64,000 bases of DNA from JAJFKX01 sp965230265 (lineage in GTDB: Bacteria; Pseudomonadota; Gammaproteobacteria; Xanthomonadales; Wenzhouxiangellaceae). Below are positions 44,082-53,345 of this stretch, piece after piece. Position numbers and translations under genes: made by a program. Numbering within the stretch: the stretch's first letter is position 1; each line of letters opens with the position of its first letter. Location: assembly GCA_965230265.1 (NCBI GenBank), contig OZ245999.1, positions 682,001 through 746,000 of the forward strand, in the 5' to 3' direction. The notes below the pieces were generated by a model. The model saw nothing but the letters and a program-made list of their open reading frames with translations, was not told the DNA's origin and ran no database searches.

Positions 44082-46439
44082 TTAGGGGCTGATGTCTTCG
44101 AACCCGCCAGCAAAGAAAATATCCACAATCGGACTGGCCGGGGTCAAGGTCCATGCGCCGCGACCAATTAAACCAGCCAATAGCACGCCGGTATCCGGGT
44201 CGTATTCCAGGTCGTACACTGGTGCATTAGGCAACCCGCCAATCACTTCGATCCAGTTGCTGAAACCTTCGCTTTGAAAGGCAGCGTAGGCACCACGGTC
44301 AGCGCCTACCACCAGGATGTTATCCGGTACATTGGTCACCAGTACCATGGCGCGCAAGGTAATAAAATCAAAGTCACCTAGATTATTGGTGAGGTCATTC
44401 CAAGTCGCGCCGGTGTCAGTGGTTTGGTAGATGTTTTGGCTGTCAGCAACAAAGGCTGTGCCAGATTGGTTGGGCGGGATAACAATGTCGCTGACCGTCA
44501 GGGTGCCGGGATAGCTGGCAGCCTGAACCAGCGGTGCCGGGTTAGCGGCGGTGCGGATGAACACATCGCTGCCGCTGCCAACATAGAGCAACTCTTCGTT
44601 GCCCATTTCGCCATAGGCAATGGGCTGCCGGCCGACTTGATTAACCGTAATACCAGGGCCGATCTGACTGACGGTGTCGCCTTGGTCCAATGATTCATAA
44701 ACACCATTGGCGCCACCAAAAATAATGCGTAGAGGGTTAATGCTGTTCAATTCAAGCGGGGTATAAAACTGTGCGCCAAGTGCAGGGTCATTACCCAGTG
44801 GTGTGCGCGGTGGGAATGCCTGACTGATGAATACATTGTTGTCATCAAAGGTACGGCGCCGGAAACCACCCAGAAATTGATTGCTGGAATAACGAACAGT
44901 CTGACCAGGAGTAGAGCTATCATCGACCAGCGTTACGCCGCCGTCAGCAGTCGCTACACTGTCCCAGCGAGGGTCAAAAGGGATTTGCTGTTCCGGAGTC
45001 CCGGTATCCTGAGTGCCACCGATAATAATGCCATTCACTCCATCAAAAGAAACGGCATGAAACTCGGTAGTGGTAATATTACCGTTCATTGAAAACCAGT
45101 CACCGGTATCATCCAGTGGGCTGGTGCGGCGATAAATACCGCCATCGTCGACTTCAATCAGTACGCCATTGATCGCCATCGCCATATCGCGTGAATCAGC
45201 ATGCGGTGAGCTGTCACTGGCTGTACCGCCACCTGCTGGACCAAGGTTGCTGTCATGGGTCAAGTGAACCCACTGGGAGCCTGCCGGTTGTGAAAGGTCA
45301 CCACGAAATAAACGTCCGGAAAAATCACCGGCACCAATAACATTAGGAAAATCCTGCCGGTCACCGCCCAGGTAAACAATGTTGGAGTTACTGCGGTCAG
45401 CGGCTATGGATAGGTGCACACTGCCTTGCCCGCCAGGGTGTGAGCCCAGGCCACTAATTTCTGGAGTGTCCATACGTGTCCAGCTATCACCGCCATCCTG
45501 GGATGCAAAGACATCAGTGGCAGAACCACCATTAATAATCACAGCAAAAATATTGTTATTGCTGCCGACACTCATCTCCAGGTTATTGGTTCCATCAAAG
45601 GCAGCTTCGATGGCTGCATCACTGATGCGTACCCAGTTTTCACCCATGTCATCACTGCGGAAAAAGCCACTGTTGCCTCCGGCAATAATATTGGTGAACA
45701 AACGCTGGTCGTTGCTTGGGTCGCTGGCCAGATCAAATGACGTGCCAGCAGGAATGCCTGCAGTCACCTGTACCCAGGTATCGCCACCATCGGTGCTTCG
45801 GAAAATACCTTCACCGCACAATGGGCCGCTGCCATCGGTACCATCTACTGCAATGACCAGAATGTCACCCCGTGGTGCGACCCCTTTGATGTTGCAACCG
45901 CGCAGTTGGCCGTTACCGTCAATCAGATTCCAGGTAACGCCTTGATCAGTGGTACGCAATAGCCCCAAACGTTCACCGCCGCGACGACCAATGCTGCTGA
46001 ACCGGCCGATTCCAGCAACCAATGTGCTATTGCTCAAGTCGGTGGGGTCAAATTCCAAAGCGCCGATAGAATTGGATAATTGATCATCGGTTAACCGCAT
46101 CCAATCGGGGGCAGTGGCCATGGCATTCAGTGTGAGCCAAACGCCACCGTTGGTGGCACCAACGTAAACAATGTTCTCGTCGGTAGGGTGAGCAACCACG
46201 GCATTGACTGAGCCTATGACTTCACCATCCTGAATACCTTCAACCTGGCCATCGGTGTTTGGTCCTGGCCCTTCAGACTCCCAGGTACCGGTTGGCTGAG
46301 CCAGAATTGTAAAAGGGGTTATTAAGATAAGTCCGAGGACAACCGCCTGCGCACTCATGGTAGATAAGTGTTTGTATATCATCGATTGTAACCGTTGATT
46401 CGCTGATTGTTGGTGCTGAATTTTGTTCAGCCTGTACAT
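44082..46439 (-). CDS. Secreted BNR/Asp-box repeat beta-propeller protein
   Basis: A 785-residue exported protein. The hydrophobic segment AVVLGLILITPFTILA ends a signal peptide; the start may be the ATG at 46382 (MIYKHLSTMSAQ) rather than 46439. Five or more Asp-box motifs of the form S/T-x-D-x-G-x-x-W are visible: TTDQGVTW, STDGGDTW, RSDDMGENW, SQDGGDSW and TTDTGATW. This predicts sialidase-like or VPS10-like propeller blades without clear catalytic residues. The C-terminus is IFFAGGFEDISP, resembling the tail of the FG-GAP protein ending at 31155. A binding or surface role is inferred. Confidence 0.85.
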   Translation of the reverse strand: MYRLNKIQHQQSANQRLQSMIYKHLSTMSAQAVVLGLILITPFTILAQPTGTWESEGPGPNTDGQVEGIQDGEVIGSVNAVVAHPTDENIVYVGATNGGVWLTLNAMATAPDWMRLTDDQLSNSIGALEFDPTDLSNSTLVAGIGRFSSIGRRGGERLGLLRTTDQGVTWNLIDGNGQLRGCNIKGVAPRGDILVIAVDGTDGSGPLCGEGIFRSTDGGDTWVQVTAGIPAGTSFDLASDPSNDQRLFTNIIAGGNSGFFRSDDMGENWVRISDAAIEAAFDGTNNLEMSVGSNNNIFAVIINGGSATDVFASQDGGDSWTRMDTPEISGLGSHPGGQGSVHLSIAADRSNSNIVYLGGDRQDFPNVIGAGDFSGRLFRGDLSQPAGSQWVHLTHDSNLGPAGGGTASDSSPHADSRDMAMAINGVLIEVDDGGIYRRTSPLDDTGDWFSMNGNITTTEFHAVSFDGVNGIIIGGTQDTGTPEQQIPFDPRWDSVATADGGVTLVDDSSTPGQTVRYSSNQFLGGFRRRTFDDNNVFISQAFPPRTPLGNDPALGAQFYTPLELNSINPLRIIFGGANGVYESLDQGDTVSQIGPGITVNQVGRQPIAYGEMGNEELLYVGSGSDVFIRTAANPAPLVQAASYPGTLTVSDIVIPPNQSGTAFVADSQNIYQTTDTGATWNDLTNNLGDFDFITLRAMVLVTNVPDNILVVGADRGAYAAFQSEGFSNWIEVIGGLPNAPVYDLEYDPDTGVLLAGLIGRGAWTLTPASPIVDIFFAGGFEDISP

Positions 46440-46649
46440 GATCTAGCGTTCCGCAGATCACAATGCCAGCTCATCTTACAACATTGATAGGTAATATCCT
46501 ATCCAGTGAATCGACATAGGAGTTTGCATCCATTTATAGGCTCCACCATAATTAGTGGTCTTGATAGGTTTGTCTGTGCAATCACCAAATATAAGTTTAT
46601 TGATGGTGTTTGTTGCTGCATTTAATTATTAATGCTGGGAAATTAATTG

Positions 46650-47597
46650 ATGTATTTAATCAAAATATCGACGCTTGGGTGCCGAATGATTTTGGCTGTT
46701 GGTTTGCTGTCTATTGTTGGTATTGGCATTGCACAGGCACAAGTCGCACAACTGCGTGCAGGTTTGTTGTTTGATCCGGCAGAAGCAACGCTGTTTATGA
46801 TGAACCCTGCGGGTGGTATTGATGCTGTCAATGCTGTGGATGGCAGTCTGCGCTGGCACAGTGATGATGGTCAGCGGCCAATAAGCTTGCAGCAGGGCAG
46901 ACTGATAACGCAGGGCGATGACACTGTAAGCACTAATACTTTGCACATTGCGCTACTGGATCCGGCCACTGGCGCGGCATCAGCATCGCGGTTGATTGAA
47001 TTGCCCACAGCTGTTGCGGTGAGCATTGACGACAGCCTTGGAAACCAATTCAGCATCAGTGGTGCTGGCCAGCAGGGTTTGGTATGGCAAAATCAACGCC
47101 AGGTTATTCAGGGTATATTTTCTGAAAGTGCTGCCGCGCCTGTCCAGCAGTCCGGTGGGCTGAGTGTGGATTTGATCAATGGTGATATCACAACAGTGGA
47201 ACTGGACAGTCTGCCAGCCATTCAGTCAAACCCTATCAATGCCAACCAGCAAGAACAGTTAAGCAATCTGGCTGGGCAGCAATTTGTGGCTGCTGATCGT
47301 GAAAATATCTTGCTGAGTCAGCACACAGGACGCAATGCACAAGCACCTTATCAGTGGTCTATTTATTCCACTTCAGGATCCTTGCTGGGCATGTTGCCTG
47401 CGTACTACTCACGCAGTGATTTTGTGGTGATCGATGATGCCACACTGGTTTATGTGGCCGAGCCCATTAGTGTTCGTCAGGGTGATGTGCTGGCCAGTCA
47501 ATCACTGCAATTGGTGGCTATTGATCTGGTTTCCGGCGGTGAGTTATGGCGCCGTGGCTTGCGCGATACCAGCTATCGCGGACCTTTCCCTCCTTAA
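46650..47597 (+). CDS. Exported protein, PQQ-like beta-propeller fragment
   Basis: A 315-residue protein with a signal peptide (hydrophobic ILAVGLLSIVGIGIAQAQ). It has weak PQQ/quinoprotein-type blade motifs such as IDAVNAVDGSLRWHSDDG near the start and AIDLVSGGELWRRGLRD at the end. Only a few blades are visible, so the propeller is short or divergent. It ends DTSYRGPFPP. It is transcribed divergently from the BNR protein and lies 143 bases ahead of the sugar dehydrogenase gene. No enzymatic residues were recognised and the function is unknown. Confidence 0.7.
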   Translation: MYLIKISTLGCRMILAVGLLSIVGIGIAQAQVAQLRAGLLFDPAEATLFMMNPAGGIDAVNAVDGSLRWHSDDGQRPISLQQGRLITQGDDTVSTNTLHIALLDPATGAASASRLIELPTAVAVSIDDSLGNQFSISGAGQQGLVWQNQRQVIQGIFSESAAAPVQQSGGLSVDLINGDITTVELDSLPAIQSNPINANQQEQLSNLAGQQFVAADRENILLSQHTGRNAQAPYQWSIYSTSGSLLGMLPAYYSRSDFVVIDDATLVYVAEPISVRQGDVLASQSLQLVAIDLVSGGELWRRGLRDTSYRGPFPP

Positions 47598-47740
47598 ACG
47601 GGTGTTCCAAACCAAAGCTCAGTGTTTTAACTGCAACGAATTATAAGAAGGGTAGTTATACGAAAGCCGGCTTGTTTGACTACAGTATTTTTCGTAGTAT
47701 TTGCTAACCTGATAAGCAATCAGATAAGTCGGTGACTGCC

Positions 47741-49252
47741 ATGTTAAAAACTTTTCTTACCCGCTGCATTGTCCTTAGTGGTTTTTTTGGGGTGGCTACG
47801 GTCAATGCCGAGCTGATGCTAACGTCAGTGACAGATTCTGTGGGGGTTGATCTGACGCATGCGCAAGACGGCTCCAATCGCCTGTTCTTTGTGTCAACCA
47901 ATGGTGTTATAAGGATATTGAAGAACGGTGAAATTCTGGAACAGCCGTTTCTGGACATTCGTGATCGGGTAGGAGATATCTTTGAAGAGCAGGGTTTGCT
48001 CAGTATGGCCTTTCCGCCGGGTTTTGGTAACAAAACACACTTTTATGTTTACTACACCGATAACAATGGCCGCTCGGTGATTTCACGTTTCTTTATTTCA
48101 GCAGACCCTGATGTGGCGATGCCGGACAGTGAAGAAACGGTATTGATAGAACTGCAGCCTTTTAATAACCACAATGGTGGTCGTTTGCAGTTTGGGCCCG
48201 ACGGTATGCTGTATTTTGGTTTTGGTGATGGTGGCAATGCCAATGACCCACAAAATAATGCACAGAATCCAACAACTTTACTGGGCAAACTGATTCGGAT
48301 CGATGTGGAATCGGGCGAGCGTCCCTATGGTATTCCTGATGACAATCCGTTTGTGGGGGTCAGTGGTACTCGCGATGAAATCTGGGCATTGGGATTGCGC
48401 AACCCGTTTCGTATGGCCTTTGATCGTCAAACCGGTGACTTGTATATTGCCGATGTAGGGCAGGCCAGCCGTGAAGAGGTGAATTTCCAACCGGCCAACT
48501 CCATGGGTGGGGAAAACTATGGTTGGGTAATGGCAGAAGGTGGTATTTGCAGAGTGGATAGCTGTGCGGGATTAACGCCGCCAGTATTTGAATACAATCA
48601 CACCGAAGGTTGTTCTATCACCGGTGGTGAGGTTTATCGTGGTCAGGATTATCCTGCTTTTCAGGGGGTGTATTTTTTTGCTGATTTTTGTACGGGAAAT
48701 ATCTGGGGTATCAGGCAACAGGGTGGACAATTTACCACAGTAGAAATGCTGGATACGCCTTCTTCCATTATTACCTTTGGTCAGGACGAAGTTGGAAATG
48801 TTTATGTTTCATCATTCACTGGCACGTTTTTATTAAGCGATGGTGAGCCGGCGGAAAGCAGTTTTCCTTTGTCAGGGCGAATGAGCGGCTCATGGGTCTC
48901 CACGGGCTTGAATAACCAGGGTTTGTTAGTGAATGTTGGTGAAATGGCCAATGGCCAGCCGTTTCTGGGTGCAGCCTGGTTTTTATTCTTGAATGGCCAG
49001 CCATTTTGGATAACCGGTAACGATACTTTTGAATATGGTGCCAGCAGTATCACCTTCCCCATGCGCCGGGCCGAGGGCCTGGAGTTTCTGGTGCCGAATG
49101 GCGATAGTGCAACCCGAACCGAGATTGGTAGCTTTACTCTGCAGGCACGTGAGTGCAATCGCATAGAAGTGACCTATGATTTTCCGGATTTTGGCTCGGG
49201 TGTACTGCAGATGAACCGATTGGTGGCTATTCAGGGAGCTGACTGCGATTAG
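47741..49252 (+). CDS. Secreted PQQ-dependent sugar dehydrogenase with extra C-terminal domain
   Basis: About 503 residues with a signal peptide (LTRCIVLSGFFGVATVNA). The glucose/sorbosone dehydrogenase propeller covers roughly 22-365, with NNHNGGRLQFGPDGMLYFGFGDGG in outline (the His being the catalytic position in soluble GDH), GLRNPFRMAFDRQTGDLYIADVG and FADFCTGNIWG. Two or more cysteine pairs are likely disulfides. A further 120 residues form a separate domain starting SGSWVSTG and including AAWFLFLNGQPFWITG. The ATG at 47741 is preferred over a GTG at 47732. The sugar substrate is unknown. Confidence 0.88.
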   Translation: MLKTFLTRCIVLSGFFGVATVNAELMLTSVTDSVGVDLTHAQDGSNRLFFVSTNGVIRILKNGEILEQPFLDIRDRVGDIFEEQGLLSMAFPPGFGNKTHFYVYYTDNNGRSVISRFFISADPDVAMPDSEETVLIELQPFNNHNGGRLQFGPDGMLYFGFGDGGNANDPQNNAQNPTTLLGKLIRIDVESGERPYGIPDDNPFVGVSGTRDEIWALGLRNPFRMAFDRQTGDLYIADVGQASREEVNFQPANSMGGENYGWVMAEGGICRVDSCAGLTPPVFEYNHTEGCSITGGEVYRGQDYPAFQGVYFFADFCTGNIWGIRQQGGQFTTVEMLDTPSSIITFGQDEVGNVYVSSFTGTFLLSDGEPAESSFPLSGRMSGSWVSTGLNNQGLLVNVGEMANGQPFLGAAWFLFLNGQPFWITGNDTFEYGASSITFPMRRAEGLEFLVPNGDSATRTEIGSFTLQARECNRIEVTYDFPDFGSGVLQMNRLVAIQGADCD

Positions 49253-49510
49253 TTTTGCAGTTACCCTAAAAAGCTAAAAAAACACCAGCAATGGGGTGAA
49301 ACGTCTCGTTCACCCGTACAATTCAATGGCATATCATCAGGAAGATCACGATAATACCAGATGCCTGATTTTAGCCGATTGTGAGAGAACCGGCTGATCC
49401 AAGACTCATTAATCGTACAGGCAACGCTCGTAAAGCGTCTGTAATCGAAAATATCCAAATCACTCTTGCGGGCATCATATAGGATATCTGGCCTTTATTC
49501 TGGAGAAAGC

Positions 49511-52500
49511 ATGAAAAACTTTGTACTCATAATCAGCTTATTGCTTGTCAGTTTGACAGGCGTTGCGCAAAGCGACTCTACACTTTTGTTGCGCCAGCCT
49601 GCGCTCAGTGCCGATCATCTGGCATTTGTTTATGCTGGTGATATTTGGGTTGCCAATCGTGATGGCAGTGATCCGCAGCGCTTGACCTCGCATCCGGCTG
49701 AGGAAAATACACCGTTGTTCTCACCAGATGGCTCTATGCTGGCTTTTGCTGCCGGTTATGAAAACAATCAGGATGTATACGTCATCTCTGTTGATGGTGG
49801 GCAACCACAACGTTTAACCTGGCACCCAGGTATCGATGTACCCATCGGCTGGAATGCCAGTGGCGATGAAGTGGCTCTGGTATCGACCCGCGAAACCGAT
49901 CACGGACGTTCAGCCCAGCTATACCATGTTGGCTTAAATGGTGGCTTGCCCATCAGACAAATGCAGGCACGGATTTATCGTGGTGCTTATAACGCCAGCG
50001 CAAACCAGCTGGCATATATTGATCATGGCTCTGGTTATAACGGCCTGTTTGGTGGTTCATCGGGCTGGCGGGGTTATCGAGGTGGTACCACACCAGCGAT
50101 ATTGGTGATGGACCTGGATGCCAATCAGGTCACAACAGTTCCTGGTGCACAAGCCAATAATTTTAACCCCGTCTGGTTGGGTGACCAGCTTTATTTCCTG
50201 TCAGACCGGGTCGATAAAAATATCAACTTGTTCCACTACGACTCAGTCACTGGTGCTATTGAACAAGTCACCAGTGAAGACGTTTGGGATGTTCGTGCCG
50301 CTGGTGGTTATGGGAATCATATTGCCTATGAAGCTGGTGGCGCTTTAAAAATAATCGATGTTGTCAGTGGTCGGGTAGAAAACCTTGCCATTGACATCAA
50401 TCCGGATTTGCCACAGTTGCGCAGTCAATGGAAAGACGCCAGCGATACCATTCAAAGCACCGCCTTATCGGCGACTGGCAAGCGTGCGCTGATTACTGCC
50501 AGAGGTGAAATCTTTACGATACCGGTTGAGGAAGGCTCTACCCGCAATATTTCAGATACCCCCGGAGTTCGTGAGTATGGCGGGCTGTGGTCACCTGATG
50601 GCGGGCGAGTGGCCTATATTGTTGAATCATTGAATGGTCAGTCATTAATCATTAGCGATCAAACCGGCCAGGGTGAGGTTCGCGAGATTGAGCTGGGGCC
50701 ACATTTTTATACCTTGCTGGCGTGGGGCGGTGGAGAGGATTCTCACATTGTTTATCAGGATAATCATCTTGGCTTGCATGCCATGGAAGTGGATTCTGGC
50801 AACCATCAGCGGATTGCCACCAACGCCCGTCGCGATGCTTTTGATATCGATATTTCACCCGATGGCCAATGGCTGGTGTATACGCAAGAACAACCCAACT
50901 ATCATCGTCAATTGATGTTGTATCAATTCAGTTCTGGCAATCACGCAGCCATTACTGAAAACACTGCAGATGTAGCTGCACCGGTATTCAGCCAGGCAGG
51001 TGATGTGATCTATTTTGCTGCGTCCACCAACTCGGGCCCGTTACAGGTGGGGTTGAATATGACCAGCCAGGAGCGCCCTTATCGTGCTGGGTTGTATGCA
51101 CTGGTATTAACCAACGATGGCAAATCACCGCTGCTGGCCGATAGTGGTGATGAAGCATCTGAGCCTGAAGATGAATCGGAAAATGGTGATGACAAAGACC
51201 AGTCCTCAGCACCAGAAACCAAAATTGATTTACAGGGATTACCAGACCGGATCGTTGGTTTGCCGGTTGCCAAACGCAATTACGATAGTCTGGCCGCTGC
51301 CGATGACGGCAAACTGTATTACATCGATCGGGTACAGCCGGGGGCCAGCAACACACCACCAGGTGAACGTGCTTCAGCTGAAAACCGATTGATGCGTTTT
51401 GATTTTGAAGAGCGTGAGGCAGAAAGCGTTTTCTCTGGTATCCAAGGTTATACCATCAGCGCTGATGGTAAATATTTATTGATAAATAGTGGCAATGGAT
51501 CGCTATTGACTGCGGAGGTGGGCGATAAGCTGGATACTGAAAGATTAGACACCAGCGGGATGAGACTGCTGGTTGATCCGCGGACTGAGTGGGCACAAAT
51601 ATTTGACGAAGCCTGGCGTATGGAGCAGGAGTATTTCTATGCAGACAACATGCACGGGCTGGATTGGCAAGCGGTTTACGATCGTTATCGCCCACTCGTA
51701 GATCATGCTGGGCGCCGGGAAGACATCAACACATTGATTGTTGAAATGATTGGTGAATTACAGGTCGGTCATAACCGCGCCGGTGGTGGTGATGTACACC
51801 AGGAGTCAGGTACCAGTAATGGTTTGTTGGGGGCTAATTTTGAAATCGATAATAACCGCTATCGCATCGCCAAAATTTATGATGGCGAATCCTGGAACAC
51901 TTTCCTGGATGCACCTTTGGCCACGCCTGGCAATGCAGCCAAAGAGGGCGAGTACATTCTGGCAATCAATGGCCGCGAATTGACTGCAGATGACAATATT
52001 TTTGCACAGCTGCAAAATACGGTTGGCGAGCAGGTGACTTTGAAGGTAGGTCCTAACGCCAATGGCAGAAATGCACGCGATATCGTGGTCGAGCCAACCG
52101 GTTTTGAAGGTGCGCTGCGTTTGTGGTCATGGGTTGAGGCCAATCGTCGGGCTGTCGATGCTGCGACCGATGGCCGTGTGGGCTATATCTATTTGCCAAA
52201 CACGGCCGGTGCAGGTTTCACTTTCTTCAATCGGATGTTCTTTTCACAAGTTGATAAAGAAGCCTTGATTATTGATGAACGTTCCAATGGCGGTGGTCAG
52301 GCCGCCAATTACATTACCGATGTGCTTAGCCGCAGGCATTTATCCGGATGGAAAGACCGTGATGGTCTGACCTATAAAACGCCGGCTGGTGTGATGCATG
52401 GCCCGAAGGTGATGCTGATTGATCAGGATGCCGGTTCCGGCGGTGATTTCTTGCCGTATTCATTTCGTGAGCTGGGTATCGGTAAATTAATTGGTACCCG

Positions 52501-52783
52501 GACATGGGGTGGTTTGATTGGTATTGCAGCGAACCCTCAACTGGTAGATGGCGGGGGCATCACGGTGCCGTTTTTCCGGTTCTTTGACAGCGATGGCAAT
52601 TGGACCATTGAAAATCAGGGTGTGGCGCCGGACATCGAGGTGGAACTGGATCCCATCGCCACCAATAATGGCCATGACACACAACTGGAACGAGCTATTG
52701 AAGATGTATTGCAACAACTCAGTAACTTCCAATCGCCGGTTCAGGATGCTGCACCGCCATTGCCCAATAGATTGGGAGATTGA
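49511..52783 (+). CDS. Tricorn-like S41 peptidase with PD40 propeller
   Basis: A 1090-residue exported protease: signal peptide (FVLIISLLLVSLTGVAQ), two propellers of PD40/WD40-like repeats over about 25-540 (DGSDPQRLTSHPAEE, DISPDGQWLVY), and an acidic low-complexity linker (DEASEPEDESENGDD) near 550-570. A tricorn C1/PDZ region follows, then the tail-specific protease domain. Catalytic residues are visible as GSGGD (Ser), VGHNRAGG (His) and ENQGVAPDIEV (Glu). The Ser that precedes the His in Thermoplasma tricorn is Gly here. GGAG lies upstream of the ATG at 49511. It probably trims peptides in the periplasm. Confidence 0.92.
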   Translation: MKNFVLIISLLLVSLTGVAQSDSTLLLRQPALSADHLAFVYAGDIWVANRDGSDPQRLTSHPAEENTPLFSPDGSMLAFAAGYENNQDVYVISVDGGQPQRLTWHPGIDVPIGWNASGDEVALVSTRETDHGRSAQLYHVGLNGGLPIRQMQARIYRGAYNASANQLAYIDHGSGYNGLFGGSSGWRGYRGGTTPAILVMDLDANQVTTVPGAQANNFNPVWLGDQLYFLSDRVDKNINLFHYDSVTGAIEQVTSEDVWDVRAAGGYGNHIAYEAGGALKIIDVVSGRVENLAIDINPDLPQLRSQWKDASDTIQSTALSATGKRALITARGEIFTIPVEEGSTRNISDTPGVREYGGLWSPDGGRVAYIVESLNGQSLIISDQTGQGEVREIELGPHFYTLLAWGGGEDSHIVYQDNHLGLHAMEVDSGNHQRIATNARRDAFDIDISPDGQWLVYTQEQPNYHRQLMLYQFSSGNHAAITENTADVAAPVFSQAGDVIYFAASTNSGPLQVGLNMTSQERPYRAGLYALVLTNDGKSPLLADSGDEASEPEDESENGDDKDQSSAPETKIDLQGLPDRIVGLPVAKRNYDSLAAADDGKLYYIDRVQPGASNTPPGERASAENRLMRFDFEEREAESVFSGIQGYTISADGKYLLINSGNGSLLTAEVGDKLDTERLDTSGMRLLVDPRTEWAQIFDEAWRMEQEYFYADNMHGLDWQAVYDRYRPLVDHAGRREDINTLIVEMIGELQVGHNRAGGGDVHQESGTSNGLLGANFEIDNNRYRIAKIYDGESWNTFLDAPLATPGNAAKEGEYILAINGRELTADDNIFAQLQNTVGEQVTLKVGPNANGRNARDIVVEPTGFEGALRLWSWVEANRRAVDAATDGRVGYIYLPNTAGAGFTFFNRMFFSQVDKEALIIDERSNGGGQAANYITDVLSRRHLSGWKDRDGLTYKTPAGVMHGPKVMLIDQDAGSGGDFLPYSFRELGIGKLIGTRTWGGLIGIAANPQLVDGGGITVPFFRFFDSDGNWTIENQGVAPDIEVELDPIATNNGHDTQLERAIEDVLQQLSNFQSPVQDAAPPLPNRLGD

Positions 52784-52818
52784 TTTAAAGATTAGTACCT
52801 ATGGTTTTGTGCAAACGA

Positions 52819-52843
52819 ACCCCCGCAGCATTGCTGCGGGGGT
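52819..52843 (+). terminator. Stem-loop after the tricorn-like gene
   Basis: A perfect palindrome (ACCCCCGCAGCA, one base, TGCTGCGGGGGT), giving about a 10-bp GC-rich stem with a five-base loop, 35 bases after the stop. It is followed by ATTAAAC rather than a T-run, so termination may be inefficient or Rho-assisted. Confidence 0.65.
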
Positions 52844-53279
52844 ATTAAACATTTGAATTAATGCCTGGATCGCAAGAACCTGTGAATTTCAATTCTAGCC
52901 TGCTGGTTGGACTATACCAGGCTACGTAAAACCAGTCTTTCAGGTCAGCAGGTTGGCAAATAATCCTAGTCAGAAACTCATCTGATTACCGTCACACCTA
53001 TCTGGTGGAATAGTTCAAGCTCCAAAGCTGAGGGTATTGTTACGCATTCGCTGTGTTCTCAGAAAAACCAGGACATCATCATTGGATGTCGGAGCAGACC
53101 CATTAAGCAAAAAACCATTAAATAGAGGTTGTGTGGAGTATATGACTGCTACTGGGGTGTAGCATGTCGTTGAAACCCCCAGCAGATACTTGTTGATCTC
53201 TAAGCTGTATTGTCAATGCAGTATCAAAAGTTTTCGCTCTAGTTTATTTGAAAAATACAATAAAAGCTCCTGAGAGATA

Positions 53280-53308
53280 TTAGCAATAATAATAACTATT
53301 GATATAAA
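53280..53308 (+). promoter_or_regulatory. Putative promoter of the orphan secreted protein
   Basis: TTAGCA (53280-53285), a 17-base spacer and TATAAA (53303-53308), matching four and five consensus positions, about 38 bases before the ATG at 53346. A GAGAGGG ribosome binding site follows. Confidence 0.5.
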
Positions 53309-53345
53309 TGGATATGGTTAATTATTTAATTGAGAGGGTAGAGAA

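Larger units (their letters stand above)
52784..53345. other. AT-rich gap with hairpins, no gene
   Basis: This 562-base gap holds the stem-loop after the tricorn gene (52819-52843), a 7-bp inverted repeat TAGCCTG/CAGGCTA near 52896-52925, a hairpin at 53146-53185 (CTGCT/AGCAG plus GGGGT/ACCCC), and the promoter of the next gene. No reading frame is credible. The base composition drops toward the right. Confidence 0.5.

Noticed and set aside
45379..45945. 188-residue plus-strand frame inside the BNR gene
   Set aside because: Antisense to the Asp-box repeats, rich in Ser, Pro and Leu, typical of a shadow frame.
49261..49458. 65-residue minus-strand frame before the tricorn-like gene
   Set aside because: Poor start, no ribosome binding site, unusual composition (many Cys and Trp), and no homology recognised; treated as chance.
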